Assembly: GCA_049325415.1 (NCBI GenBank)
Contig: JBMOLL010000141.1
Coordinates: 1-27,198, forward strand
Source of the DNA: JBMOLL01 sp049325415
GTDB taxonomy: Bacteria; Bacteroidota; Bacteroidia; Bacteroidales; GCA-2748055
Direction: 5' to 3'
DNA length: 27,198 bases
The notes beneath the pieces were generated by a model that was not told the origin of the DNA, searched no databases, and saw only the letters and a program-made list of their open reading frames with translations. Shown in pieces: positions 7,233-14,131 of this stretch; the first letter of the stretch is position 1; each line of letters starts with the position of its first letter. The position numbers and the translations under genes were made by a program.

Positions 7233-9338
7233 TTATTTCAAGCCCCGTTTCTCAAGCAGTGCATCAATCGAGGGTTCTTTTCCCCTGAACCTGACATACA
7301 GGGTCATCGGATCCTCCGTACCTCCTTTCGAAAGCACGTTCTCCCGGAAAGCATCTGCTGTTTTACGATCGTACAGCGAAGTTTCCTTAAAGGCCTGGAA
7401 AGCATCGGCATCCAGCACCTCAGCCCAGATATAGCTGTAATAGCCGGCAGAATATCCGCCTGCAAAAATATGGCTGAAATAGTCGGAGCGATAACGGGGG
7501 ATAATGGATGAAATCAGTCCGATACGGTCCATGGATGCCTTTTCAAACTGATTGGCATCAATCTTTTGAGCTGCTGTGAGGGTATGGTAGTCCATATCCA
7601 GGATGGACGCTGCCAGATATTCGACCGTTGTGAAGCCCTGGTTAAAATGACTGCTGGCTTCCAGCTTGGCGATCAGGGTAGCGGGGATGGGTTCACCGGT
7701 TTTGTAATGTTTGGCGTAGGTGACGAGCACTTCCGGATCGGCGGCCCAGTTTTCCATAATCTGCGAAGGAAGTTCAACAAAATCCCTGGGCACAGCCGTT
7801 CCTGATGTTCCCGGGTAGGTGCAGTCGGAAAGGATGGCATGCAGGGCATGACCAAATTCATGGAAATAGGTCTGTACTTCATCAAAGGTAAGCAGGGCAG
7901 GCAGATCACCGGCCGGTTTGGAGAAATTGCAGACGATGGAGTTGATGGCGTTGATTTTTGCACCATCCTTGCGGTACTGTTTCCTGAAGGCGGTTGACCA
8001 TGCACCGGCATTTTTGGAGGCACGCGGGAAGAAATCCATGTAAAGCACACCAAGGTCGGAGCCGTCGCGGTCTTTTACCACATAAGCCACTGCTTCCGGG
8101 TTGTAAACTGGGATCTGTTCATCCCTGGTAAAGGTCAGGCCATACAGTTTGTTCACCACATCAAATACACCGGCAGTGACGGCGTCAAGGCTGAAGTAGG
8201 GACGGAGCTGTTCCTCATCGAGATCGTACTTTTCTTTCCGGACCTTTTCAGCATAATACCACCAGTCCCACGATTCGAGCCTGAAATTACCGCCGTCGCG
8301 GTCAATCATCTTCTGCATCTCTGCAGCTTCTTTTTTCGCTATTTTCAAGGCGGGATCCCAGAGTTTCATCAGGAGAGCGTACACATTCTCCGGATTTTTA
8401 GCCATCCGTTCCTCAAGCTGGTAGGCAGCATGACTGTCGTAACCGAGCAGTTGGGCCTGTTCGAGGCGAAGGTTGACGATTTCATCGATAATGGCCTTGT
8501 TATCGTTGGCATTGTCATTGTCGGCCCTCATATACATGGCTTTATAAAGCTTCTCCCTCAGTTCGCGCCTGTCGGAATAGGTAACAAAAGGAATCCAGCT
8601 GGGTTTCTGAAGGGTAAAGACCCAGGCCCCTTCTTTTCCGGCGGCTTTTGCATCATCGGCAGCAGCAGAGATGACTGATTCGGGGAGACCGGCAAGGTCT
8701 TCTTTGTTTTCAATCACCAGGATAAAGCTGTTGGTTTCTTTCAGGACGTTCTCTCCGAAAGTCAGGGTGAGCATCGACAGTTTTTCATTGATCTCACGCA
8801 AACGTGCTTTTTTCTCAGGATCGAGACTGGCACCGCGGCGAATGAAATTCTTATAGGTTTTTTCAACCAGGTTGAGCTGTTCCCCGTTCAGGTTCAGAGA
8901 ATCCTTGCGCTCGTAAACCGACCTGATCCTGTTGAACAATTCCTCATTCAGGCTGATATTGGTCCGGTGAGCCGACATCAGGGGCACCACCTCCTTGGCA
9001 ATCGACTGAAGGGTGTCGTTGGTATCTGTTTCACGGACATTCTCGAAGATATTTTCAATCCGGTTAAGCAGTTCACCGCTGTAATCAAAAGCAGCTATGG
9101 TATTCTCAAAGGTGGGTGCTTCGGTATTACCGGTTATGGCCGCGATCTCCTGGTCGTGGATCTCCATGGCCGCTTTGAAAGCAGGTAAATAGTGTTCCGG
9201 TTTGATCTGGTCGAAGGGCGGCACTCCGTAAGGGGTGGCGAATTCAGTCAGAAGTGGGTTCATGTTCTCTTTTTTCTCTGTATTACATGCAAATTGCAGC
9301 AGAAACAGTGCAATAAGCGGCAAAATTAGTTTTTTCAC
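7233..9338 (-). CDS. dcp: M3 family metallopeptidase (peptidyl-dipeptidase Dcp-like) lipoprotein
   Basis: A 701-residue thimet-oligopeptidase-family zinc peptidase. The active site HEFGH is at 493-497 and the third zinc ligand is probably Glu522 in DFVELPSQ, about 25 residues later as is normal for M3. Near the C-terminus, HIFAGGYSAGYYSYIWAE is the conserved substrate-side loop of this family. The N-terminus is a signal peptide ending in a lipobox-like QFAC with Cys18, so the enzyme is probably a periplasm- or envelope-anchored lipoprotein that trims short peptides, unlike cytoplasmic E. coli Dcp. The start codon at 9338 is GTG; it sits directly before the signal peptide, and a TTTG-N19-TAACTTGC promoter-like pair lies just upstream. 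Length and motifs are complete. Whether it is a dipeptidyl carboxypeptidase or an oligopeptidase cannot be decided here. Confidence 0.93.
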   Translation of the reverse strand: MKKLILPLIALFLLQFACNTEKKENMNPLLTEFATPYGVPPFDQIKPEHYLPAFKAAMEIHDQEIAAITGNTEAPTFENTIAAFDYSGELLNRIENIFENVRETDTNDTLQSIAKEVVPLMSAHRTNISLNEELFNRIRSVYERKDSLNLNGEQLNLVEKTYKNFIRRGASLDPEKKARLREINEKLSMLTLTFGENVLKETNSFILVIENKEDLAGLPESVISAAADDAKAAGKEGAWVFTLQKPSWIPFVTYSDRRELREKLYKAMYMRADNDNANDNKAIIDEIVNLRLEQAQLLGYDSHAAYQLEERMAKNPENVYALLMKLWDPALKIAKKEAAEMQKMIDRDGGNFRLESWDWWYYAEKVRKEKYDLDEEQLRPYFSLDAVTAGVFDVVNKLYGLTFTRDEQIPVYNPEAVAYVVKDRDGSDLGVLYMDFFPRASKNAGAWSTAFRKQYRKDGAKINAINSIVCNFSKPAGDLPALLTFDEVQTYFHEFGHALHAILSDCTYPGTSGTAVPRDFVELPSQIMENWAADPEVLVTYAKHYKTGEPIPATLIAKLEASSHFNQGFTTVEYLAASILDMDYHTLTAAQKIDANQFEKASMDRIGLISSIIPRYRSDYFSHIFAGGYSAGYYSYIWAEVLDADAFQAFKETSLYDRKTADAFRENVLSKGGTEDPMTLYVRFRGKEPSIDALLEKRGLK

Positions 9339-9369
9339 GGTAAACTTTTTAGGGTTATTAAAGAAGATC

Positions 9370-9400
9370 GCAAGTTAGCGGAATCACCTTTAAAAACAAA
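9370..9400 (-). promoter_or_regulatory. Putative promoter of the M3 peptidase gene
   Basis: On the minus strand TTTG (9400-9397) is followed after 19 bases by TAACTTGC (9377-9370), close to the Bacteroidota TTTG-N19-21-TAnnTTTG arrangement (the -7 box has two mismatches at its end). It would give a leader of about 25 bases. Confidence 0.45.
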
Positions 9401-9448
9401 TGATCTGCAACATCCGGCCTCCCGGGTATCCGCAGTCTCCGGAAAGGC

Positions 9449-11431
9449 TCAGTTTCCCGGAATTGTCAGGGTTCTCTTTCCTTTCAGAACAGAGAAATTA
9501 CCGAAGCGGGCGTCCGACTTTGCAGGATTGTAAAGGTAAAGGGAGGTGGTAGTCAGGCTGTCGGCAGTTTCGGGCAAAAGGAAGATATTCCGGCTGAATA
9601 CCGTATCCTTTCCCGGGCCGGGAAGCAGGTATTCTTTATAGTAAAGCAGTTTTTCACCACTGCTGCGGCTGCATACCAGCCTTATCTGTCCATCGCTGGC
9701 GGCCGGCAATCTTGAGGATTCGACCACCAGGGTGTTCCATCGCCTGAAAGCGGTGAGTGAGTCAGGGGCACCGAAAATGCTTTTATATTTTTCATCGGGC
9801 GAGAGTTCAGAAACGGCACGGGTATTCAGCGCTGAGGTTTCCTCAAGCTGAAGGAAACCGTCCAGATCTGTAACCTGCCTGAGAGTGTCCTGTTTATATA
9901 CGGAAATCATCCCGTTCCCTGCGATCCGTTTGAAGTGTTGAGGGAATTCCGGAAACGGAACCAGCACATCCTCCTGCAGGTAATAGTCCTGAATCACGAC
10001 ATAGTCGAAACTGAATTCGCGGAGGGCTTCTTCCCAGGTGGCCCGGCTGGTGGTTAAAAGTGAGTATCCTTTCCGGTCCATCAGGATAAATGGGATATTC
10101 GGAGAAGGTGTTCCCGGAACAAGGATCCTGGCATCCCTGCCTGTTCCGATGGAATCAAGCCAGCGGTCAGAGCCGGTGAAATGACGTATTGTATTTTCCA
10201 CCCGGCTCCATTTCCCTCCCGAACGTCGTTCCTTCAGCGTTTGATCACAACCGGCGAAGGCCCAGACCAGCAGGCCGGGAAGCAGGATGCCGGCGATAAA
10301 CTTTTCATATACGGGACGGTCATCCAGATCAGGTATAAGCAAAAGCAATACCAGGATAAGCAGGGGGAGGAAGGTATCCAGAAAATAGTAGTCGTGCTGT
10401 CTGAACTGAACAGACAGAAGGCCGGCATAAAGAATGACACCGATGGCGGAGATGAGCGTATAGAAAGTAAGGGTCATTTTCACCCGGCTGGCAGTTCTTC
10501 TACGCACGATCAGATGATACAGCGCCGTTAAAAACAGAACCAGCAGGATCAGATAATGGGGCCGGGTGAGATAATGGTAGCGCCAGTGCAGCCATGCGAC
10601 CCGGAAATTGTCGGCCAGCTCGGCAACTGAGGCAGGCGGGAGGGGCTTTGCCAGGAAAACGGATCCGTAAACATTCCGTAAATGCTGATTATAAAGAAAA
10701 TAGGCGGCAATCACAACAAAGGCAAGGCTGAGGCTTATCAGTTCCCGGGCAGAAACCTTCCGCGAAGCCATTGCCGAAAGAAAACGCTCTCCCGCGAGGG
10801 CGATGAGAAAGATGGCAAAGCCTGTCCTGATCAGTGCGGAAAGGGCCAGCAGGCTTACTGCCGCCAGGAACAGCCCGGGAGTTTTCTCCTGCAGGTACCT
10901 GTAATAATAATACCAGCCGGCAAATAACAGCGACAGGGAGCTGACCGAAGGGATGAAACCGTTCAGGTAATAGGCATACACCGGCGAAAGGAGCAGAAAG
11001 AGGATGATGGCAAAAGCAAAAAGCCGGTTTGCTCCTGCCCGTCTGGCCAGTATGAAAAGGAAGGCCATCCCGGCCAGTCCGGTAAGAAGGGTGAGCAGTC
11101 TGAAGGTCCAGGGTGCCCGGCTGCCGGAAATCTTCATGATCCAGGAAGCAAGGTAATCGGGGAGGGGGAAATCGACAGCCGTAATCCCCTGCGGATCGCT
11201 CAGAGCCGTTCTGGCCGGGAACTGCGGATTCAGGTTGTAGGTTTCCGGCAGGAACAGATTTTCTCCGTTTTCTGTGAAACCAATGGCCAGGGCATAGCGG
11301 TCGGCCTGCGACCAGGCATGGATATGCGAGGGGAATTCGTTGAGGGTGGAGGCCTGGAACCGCAGAATGATCAGAAGGGTGATCAGGATCAGGACCAGCC
11401 CGGTGTATTTGCCTGCTTTACTCCGATTCAT
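9449..11431 (-). CDS. GT-C membrane glycosyltransferase (GT39/ArnT-like)
   Basis: A 660-residue polytopic membrane protein with about eleven hydrophobic segments in the first 400 residues and a long soluble C-terminal part (about 400-660) that probably faces the periplasm. After the first helix (about 10-25) comes HAWSQADRYALAIGF; Asp44 in the first external loop is in the place of the catalytic Asp of GT-C/PMT-type enzymes. A second acidic loop motif (TAVDFPLPDY) follows. Such proteins transfer a sugar from a polyprenyl-phosphate donor to a lipid, glycan or protein. The acceptor is unknown, and neither a polymerase nor a flippase is adjacent. ATG 11431 is preceded at 18 bases by an exact TATATTTG -7 box. 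No clear terminator is seen between this stop and the M3 peptidase promoter. Confidence 0.75.
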   Translation of the reverse strand: MNRSKAGKYTGLVLILITLLIILRFQASTLNEFPSHIHAWSQADRYALAIGFTENGENLFLPETYNLNPQFPARTALSDPQGITAVDFPLPDYLASWIMKISGSRAPWTFRLLTLLTGLAGMAFLFILARRAGANRLFAFAIILFLLLSPVYAYYLNGFIPSVSSLSLLFAGWYYYYRYLQEKTPGLFLAAVSLLALSALIRTGFAIFLIALAGERFLSAMASRKVSARELISLSLAFVVIAAYFLYNQHLRNVYGSVFLAKPLPPASVAELADNFRVAWLHWRYHYLTRPHYLILLVLFLTALYHLIVRRRTASRVKMTLTFYTLISAIGVILYAGLLSVQFRQHDYYFLDTFLPLLILVLLLLIPDLDDRPVYEKFIAGILLPGLLVWAFAGCDQTLKERRSGGKWSRVENTIRHFTGSDRWLDSIGTGRDARILVPGTPSPNIPFILMDRKGYSLLTTSRATWEEALREFSFDYVVIQDYYLQEDVLVPFPEFPQHFKRIAGNGMISVYKQDTLRQVTDLDGFLQLEETSALNTRAVSELSPDEKYKSIFGAPDSLTAFRRWNTLVVESSRLPAASDGQIRLVCSRSSGEKLLYYKEYLLPGPGKDTVFSRNIFLLPETADSLTTTSLYLYNPAKSDARFGNFSVLKGKRTLTIPGN

Positions 11432-11448
11432 AAAGGGGATCTGATTTA

Positions 11449-11456
11449 CAAATATA
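11449..11456 (-). promoter_or_regulatory. Bacteroidota -7 box for the GT-C gene
   Basis: The minus strand reads TATATTTG, an exact TAnnTTTG match, 17 bases before the start codon. It sits in the 11-base string ATATTTGTAAA that recurs upstream of the DUF4139 gene at 17281-17291. No clear -33 element is seen. Confidence 0.5.
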
Positions 11457-11489
11457 GGGTCTTCGGATCAACTGGCTATGCCGGACCAT

Positions 11490-11522
11490 AAAAAAAGGCT
11501 CCCGTGTTGAATCAGGAGCCTT
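11490..11522 (-). terminator. Rho-independent terminator after groES
   Basis: On the minus strand AAGGCTCC (11522-11515) pairs with GGAGCCTT (11502-11495) over a 12-base loop and runs into seven T residues. It lies about 56 bases after the groES stop codon and ends that transcript before the GT-C promoter. Confidence 0.8.
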
Positions 11523-11578
11523 CTGGCAGAAACCTAAAGATTTTGATAATAGTAAAAGCTTTACAACCGGCCGAATGA

Positions 11579-11860
11579 TCAGATCTTATCCGTAGTTACT
11601 ACTCTACCGAGAATATCAGCGTAGGGCATCATCAGGTATTTCTTACCTTCAAATTCCACTTCAGTTCCGGAATAGGGCTTGTAAAAAACCACGTCTCCGA
11701 CTGAAATCTCAGGCTTCTCGATCCCGCTCAGGGCGATCACCTTTGCAAACTGCGGTTTCTCTTTGGCAGTATCGGGGATAATGATCCCTGCAGCAGTTTT
11801 TGCCTCCTGCTTTTCGGTTTCCAGCAGTACATGCTGGTTAATTGGCTGTAACTCTTTCAT
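11579..11860 (-). CDS. groES: Co-chaperonin GroES (no adjacent groEL)
   Basis: A 93-residue GroES-fold protein: LQPINQHVLLE is the first strand, then a mobile loop (about 18-32) carrying the hydrophobic tripeptide III that would touch GroEL, FAKVIALSG, VGDVVFYKPYSGTEVEFEGKKYLMMPYADILGRV. It caps the GroEL ring during folding in the cytoplasm. The frame is open further upstream, but ATG 11860 is the family start; the extension to 11938 would overlap the preceding gene and is not GroES-like. No groEL follows: downstream is a strong terminator and then an unrelated membrane enzyme. It lies 37 bases after the glutaredoxin-fusion gene and may be co-transcribed with it, although a -7-like box (TAAATTTG) lies in the gap. 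It could be the only GroES or a second, specialised copy. Confidence 0.9.
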   Translation of the reverse strand: MKELQPINQHVLLETEKQEAKTAAGIIIPDTAKEKPQFAKVIALSGIEKPEISVGDVVFYKPYSGTEVEFEGKKYLMMPYADILGRVVTTDKI

Positions 11861-11892
11861 GTTGATTGAATTTAGGTTTACTAAAATTGACG

Positions 11893-11900
11893 CAAATTTA
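11893..11900 (-). promoter_or_regulatory. -7 box upstream of groES
   Basis: The minus strand reads TAAATTTG, matching TAnnTTTG, 32 bases before the groES start and overlapping the last codons of the upstream gene. The -33 region does not match, so an independent groES promoter is only possible. Confidence 0.35.
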
Positions 11901-12476
11901 ATTAATTTCCAGTAAATGATTGAGCTTTGGCTTATCAAATCCGATAATCATCTGTCCTTCTATCTCGGTCTGGGGAACACCCTGCTGACCGCTTTTCCTG
12001 ACCATCTCCTCAGCCTTTGTAGGGTTGGAGGCCACATCGACTTCCGTATAGGAAATATTATGCTGTTTCAGGTAAGTCTTCAGCGTATTGCACCATGTAC
12101 AGGTCGGGGTCGTATATACAGTCACCCTTTTTTGTTTTTTTCCTTCCCGGCTCACGGCATGGAAACCGGTTCCGGCCACGACCGATTCATAAAATGCTTC
12201 CGTCTGACAACCCTTGTAGATATTTTTTAGTTCACCCTGTTGAAACTCAATCAGGGCAGGGGCCGAGGTGATCCCGTATTCGGGGTGGATGTCTCTTACC
12301 TCGTTCACATCGGCTGTCAGGAGCAGTGTATCTTCACCGGCAGGAATGTCTTCCAGGCGCTGACAGGCGCATTCACTCTGTTCACTTCCTTTTTTGTACA
12401 GGAGCAGAAAAACGCGGGAGTTTTCTCCCAGCTTGCTACCGAGCTCCTGCAATGATCCGATTTTCTCTTTTTTCAT
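11898..12476 (-). CDS. Thioredoxin-fold/glutaredoxin fusion protein
   Basis: A 192-residue protein of two redox-type domains. The N-terminal half (about 8-105) has a thioredoxin-like pattern with LLLTADVNEVRDIHPEYGITSAPALIEF (cis-Pro at about 73), but its active-site area reads SECACQ: a CxC (Cys36, Cys38) instead of CxxC. The C-terminal half (about 117-191) is a glutaredoxin/NrdH-like domain with Cys126-Thr-Trp-Cys129, the cis-Pro in GVPQT and the IGFDKPKL end motif, most like the YruB-type glutaredoxin-like proteins. It probably handles disulfide exchange in the cytoplasm. The start at ATG 12476 was chosen because the upstream extension to 12563 runs through an inverted repeat and is not domain-like. 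groES follows after 37 bases. The substrate is unknown. Confidence 0.8.
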   Translation of the reverse strand: MKKEKIGSLQELGSKLGENSRVFLLLYKKGSEQSECACQRLEDIPAGEDTLLLTADVNEVRDIHPEYGITSAPALIEFQQGELKNIYKGCQTEAFYESVVAGTGFHAVSREGKKQKRVTVYTTPTCTWCNTLKTYLKQHNISYTEVDVASNPTKAEEMVRKSGQQGVPQTEIEGQMIIGFDKPKLNHLLEIN

Positions 12477-12526
12477 ATTTCTGCTGTTCTTTGGGATTAT
12501 TACATTTTTTGTGCCAGTCGGGGAAA

Positions 12527-12564
12527 GGTGACAAAAAGTAAGGATCAACTGCAGTTTTGTCACC
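12527..12564. repeat. 10-bp inverted repeat upstream of the glutaredoxin fusion gene
   Basis: GGTGACAAAA (12527-12536) and TTTTGTCACC (12555-12564) are perfect inverse complements 18 bases apart. The repeat lies 50-88 bases before the start at 12476 and contains GTGAC/GTCAC half sites like those in the Crp/Fnr-type palindrome at 13431-13446, but with much wider spacing. It could be an operator or an RNA hairpin. Confidence 0.6.
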
Positions 12565-12569
12565 CGGGT

Positions 12570-12615
12570 TTTAAGAAAGGCCGCCCTTAAGACTGTCAGA
12601 CAGCCAGGGCAGCCT
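12570..12615 (-). terminator. Terminator after the Fe-S protein gene
   Basis: On the minus strand AGGCTGCCCT (12615-12606) pairs with AGGGCGGCCT (12587-12578) through ten pairs including one G-U, with a smaller CTGT/ACAG hairpin inside the loop. TTTCTTAAAA follows. It separates the Crp-DUF6132-thioredoxin-ferredoxin genes from the glutaredoxin-groES genes. Confidence 0.65.
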
Positions 12616-12640
12616 CTCCAACCTCAATCAAGCGAAACGT

Positions 12641-12826
12641 TCAGGCCACCTTTTGAAAGGTGAAACACACGGAGGTGCATTTACCGCACTTCGTGCATTT
12701 TTCCTCGTCGATTACCGGGGCGCTGTATATGGTTTTCTGCGTGATGGCGCCGACAGGGCAAAGCCTTATCACCGGGCAGGGATGATTTTTCGGGCAGTAG
12801 TGACTGATTACCTGGATACTTTTCAT
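12641..12826 (-). CDS. Small 4Fe-4S ferredoxin-like protein
   Basis: A 61-residue protein with a complete CxxCxxCxxxC motif (Cys44, 47, 50, 54; DEEKCTKCGKCTSVC) and an upstream CPKNHPCPVIRLCPVGAI with Cys11, Cys17 and Cys24-Pro. The second set can hold one [4Fe-4S] cluster with Cys24 as fourth ligand; the widely spaced first set might support a second cluster but is not canonical, and the usual Pro after the last Cys is Phe. The ATG overlaps the thioredoxin stop codon by four bases (ATGA), which fixes the start and indicates translational coupling. It is probably an electron carrier or redox partner of the thioredoxin. A terminator follows at 12570-12615. Confidence 0.85.
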   Translation of the reverse strand: MKSIQVISHYCPKNHPCPVIRLCPVGAITQKTIYSAPVIDEEKCTKCGKCTSVCFTFQKVA

Positions 12827-13128
12827 GAACGTAGCTGATGTGATTTGATGATCCTCTTTAATTCTTCCTTGGGTTTGGCTCCCGAACCTTTCCATACCAT
12901 CTGGCCGCGATGGAAAAGAAGCAGGGTCGGGACAGAAAATATTCCATAGCCGGAGGCCACTTCCGGATTTTTGTCCACATCTATTTTAAGAATCCTTAGC
13001 TCATCGCCCAGGTCGGCAGCAAGGTCCTGGAGTATGGGACCCAGCATCCGGCAGGGCATGCACCAGTCGGCATAAAAGTCGACCAGCACAGGCTTATCTC
13101 CCCCGATAATTTGCTTAAAACTGTCCAT
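12823..13128 (-). CDS. Thioredoxin
   Basis: A typical small thioredoxin: KPVLVDFYADWCMPCRMLGPIL holds the CxxC site as Cys-Met-Pro-Cys (the family's usual Trp-Cys-Gly-Pro-Cys has Met for Gly), with the cis-Pro in SVPTLLLF and the Gly-rich end strand. It reduces disulfides in the cytoplasm; there is no signal peptide. ATG 13128 gives 101 residues and a normal N-terminus (MDSFKQII); an upstream in-frame ATG at 13152 would add eight residues and lengthen the overlap with the DUF6132-like gene. Either way the coding regions overlap (14 or 38 bases), and the stop overlaps the ferredoxin start, so the three genes form one tight transcription unit behind the Crp/Fnr-type gene. Confidence 0.92.
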   Translation of the reverse strand: MDSFKQIIGGDKPVLVDFYADWCMPCRMLGPILQDLAADLGDELRILKIDVDKNPEVASGYGIFSVPTLLLFHRGQMVWKGSGAKPKEELKRIIKSHQLRS

Positions 13129-13363
13129 CGGAGCTTTTTTCCGGACTGACATTGCGCTTTAGCAACAGTTTTTTTCTCAGGGAGATATAGAGGTCTGCCA
13201 GGAGCGACCCGGCCACACTGCCGAGTAACATACTGCCTGCCCAGTGTGACTGAAGCGGACAGGTCCCGGAGGTGCAGCCGACAAATTTCCAGTAAAAGAA
13301 ACCGGCGAGGGCCCCGGCCAGAATAAATATGACCTGGGTTCTGTTTATCGTTTTTAATTTCAT
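13115..13363 (-). CDS. DUF6132-like small membrane protein
   Basis: An 82-residue protein with two hydrophobic helices (about 11-28 and 42-60) and a positively charged tail. Between them is KFVGCTSGTCPLQSH, a Cys30-x4-Cys35-Pro motif that I recognise as the hallmark of the DUF6132 family. The cysteine pair would lie in a short loop at the membrane surface. Its place in front of a thioredoxin and a ferredoxin suggests a thiol or sulfur-related role, but no activity is established that I know of. ATG 13363 is preferred; ATG 13378 would add five residues. A Crp/Fnr-type palindrome and a -7-like box lie upstream. Confidence 0.75.
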   Translation of the reverse strand: MKLKTINRTQVIFILAGALAGFFYWKFVGCTSGTCPLQSHWAGSMLLGSVAGSLLADLYISLRKKLLLKRNVSPEKSSDGQF

Positions 13364-13401
13364 CCTAATTCCGTGCATTCCCCGGAGGGTGTTTTCACGG
13401 A

Positions 13402-13409
13402 CAAAGAAA
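13402..13409 (-). promoter_or_regulatory. Putative -7 box of the DUF6132-thioredoxin-ferredoxin genes
   Basis: The minus strand reads TTTCTTTG, seven of eight matches to TAnnTTTG, 38 bases before the first start codon. No -33 TTTG is present at the right distance; in its place is the palindrome at 13431-13446, as expected for an activated promoter. Confidence 0.4.
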
Positions 13410-13430
13410 TAAAACCCGGGAGCTTCTCAC

Positions 13431-13446
13431 TGTAACTTTAGTCACA
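13431..13446. promoter_or_regulatory. Crp/Fnr-type operator-like palindrome
   Basis: TGTAAC-TTTA-GTCACA is a 6+6 inverted repeat with one mismatch and resembles Crp/Fnr-family sites (TGTGA/TCACA arms). It overlaps the stop codon of the Crp/Fnr-type gene. Its centre is about 40 bases upstream of the start site predicted from the -7 box at 13402-13409, the usual position for class II activation. Confidence 0.5.
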
Positions 13447-14079
13447 GAGCGGCGAATAGTCGATATGGTTCCTCGACAGCGAGATCAGCCCGATCCTTTC
13501 CATCTGTTTGAGCAAACGGGAGATCACCTCGCGGGAGGTATTCAACTGCAGTGCAATGTCATGGTGGGAACCGGTATAGATCTTTGAACCTCCGGTGCGG
13601 TAACGGTCTCTGAAGAAACGTTCCAGGCGTTCATCCATTTTGGTAAAGGCAATACTGTCGAGTGTATTCAGCAGTTCGTCAAAACGTTTGCGCATGGAAA
13701 ACATGACAAATTCCTTCCAGGTCTGGAAATTGGTCATCCAGCTGTCGAGGAGTTCGACAGGCAGGAGGATGGCGGTGGTTTTTTCTTCGGCCACAGCTCT
13801 CACCTTGCTCCGCGTACGGTCCATGCAGCAGCTCAGCGACACGGTACACACTTCTCCCGGCTGAAGGTAATAAAGGAGGAGTTCATGTCCGTCGACGTCC
13901 AGGCGAGTAACACGGATATATCCGGAAATAAGGATCGGGAATGAACGGATGAACTGATCTTCCCGAATAAGCGGCTCATCCGGTTCAAAGACCCTGAGAA
14001 GACCATTCTCAATGATCGCCTCCCTCAGGGCAGCTTCAAAAAAAGGAAAATTCTTTTTTACGGTTTCCTGCAGATCCAT
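13438..14079 (-). CDS. Crp/Fnr-family transcriptional regulator with cysteine cluster
   Basis: A 213-residue regulator with an N-terminal cyclic-nucleotide-binding-type beta barrel (about 20-115), a dimerisation helix (about 118-155) and a C-terminal winged helix whose recognition part is HDIALQLNTSREVISRLLKQME (about 173-194). Where CRP has its phosphate-binding cassette, this protein reads PGEVCTVSLSCCM, with Cys78, Cys84 and Cys85; the cAMP-binding Arg/Ser signature is missing. This argues against cAMP and suggests cysteine-based redox, metal or Fe-S sensing (inference). It differs from classical FNR, whose cysteines are at the N-terminus. It probably controls the DUF6132-thioredoxin-ferredoxin genes directly downstream, since a matching palindrome overlaps its stop codon. 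It starts 52 bases after the metallophosphoesterase stop. Confidence 0.88.
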   Translation of the reverse strand: MDLQETVKKNFPFFEAALREAIIENGLLRVFEPDEPLIREDQFIRSFPILISGYIRVTRLDVDGHELLLYYLQPGEVCTVSLSCCMDRTRSKVRAVAEEKTTAILLPVELLDSWMTNFQTWKEFVMFSMRKRFDELLNTLDSIAFTKMDERLERFFRDRYRTGGSKIYTGSHHDIALQLNTSREVISRLLKQMERIGLISLSRNHIDYSPLCD

Positions 14080-14131
14080 TTTATGCGGTTTGCGTCAACG
14101 TAGTAGCTAAAGACTGATAACTTCACGGGGG

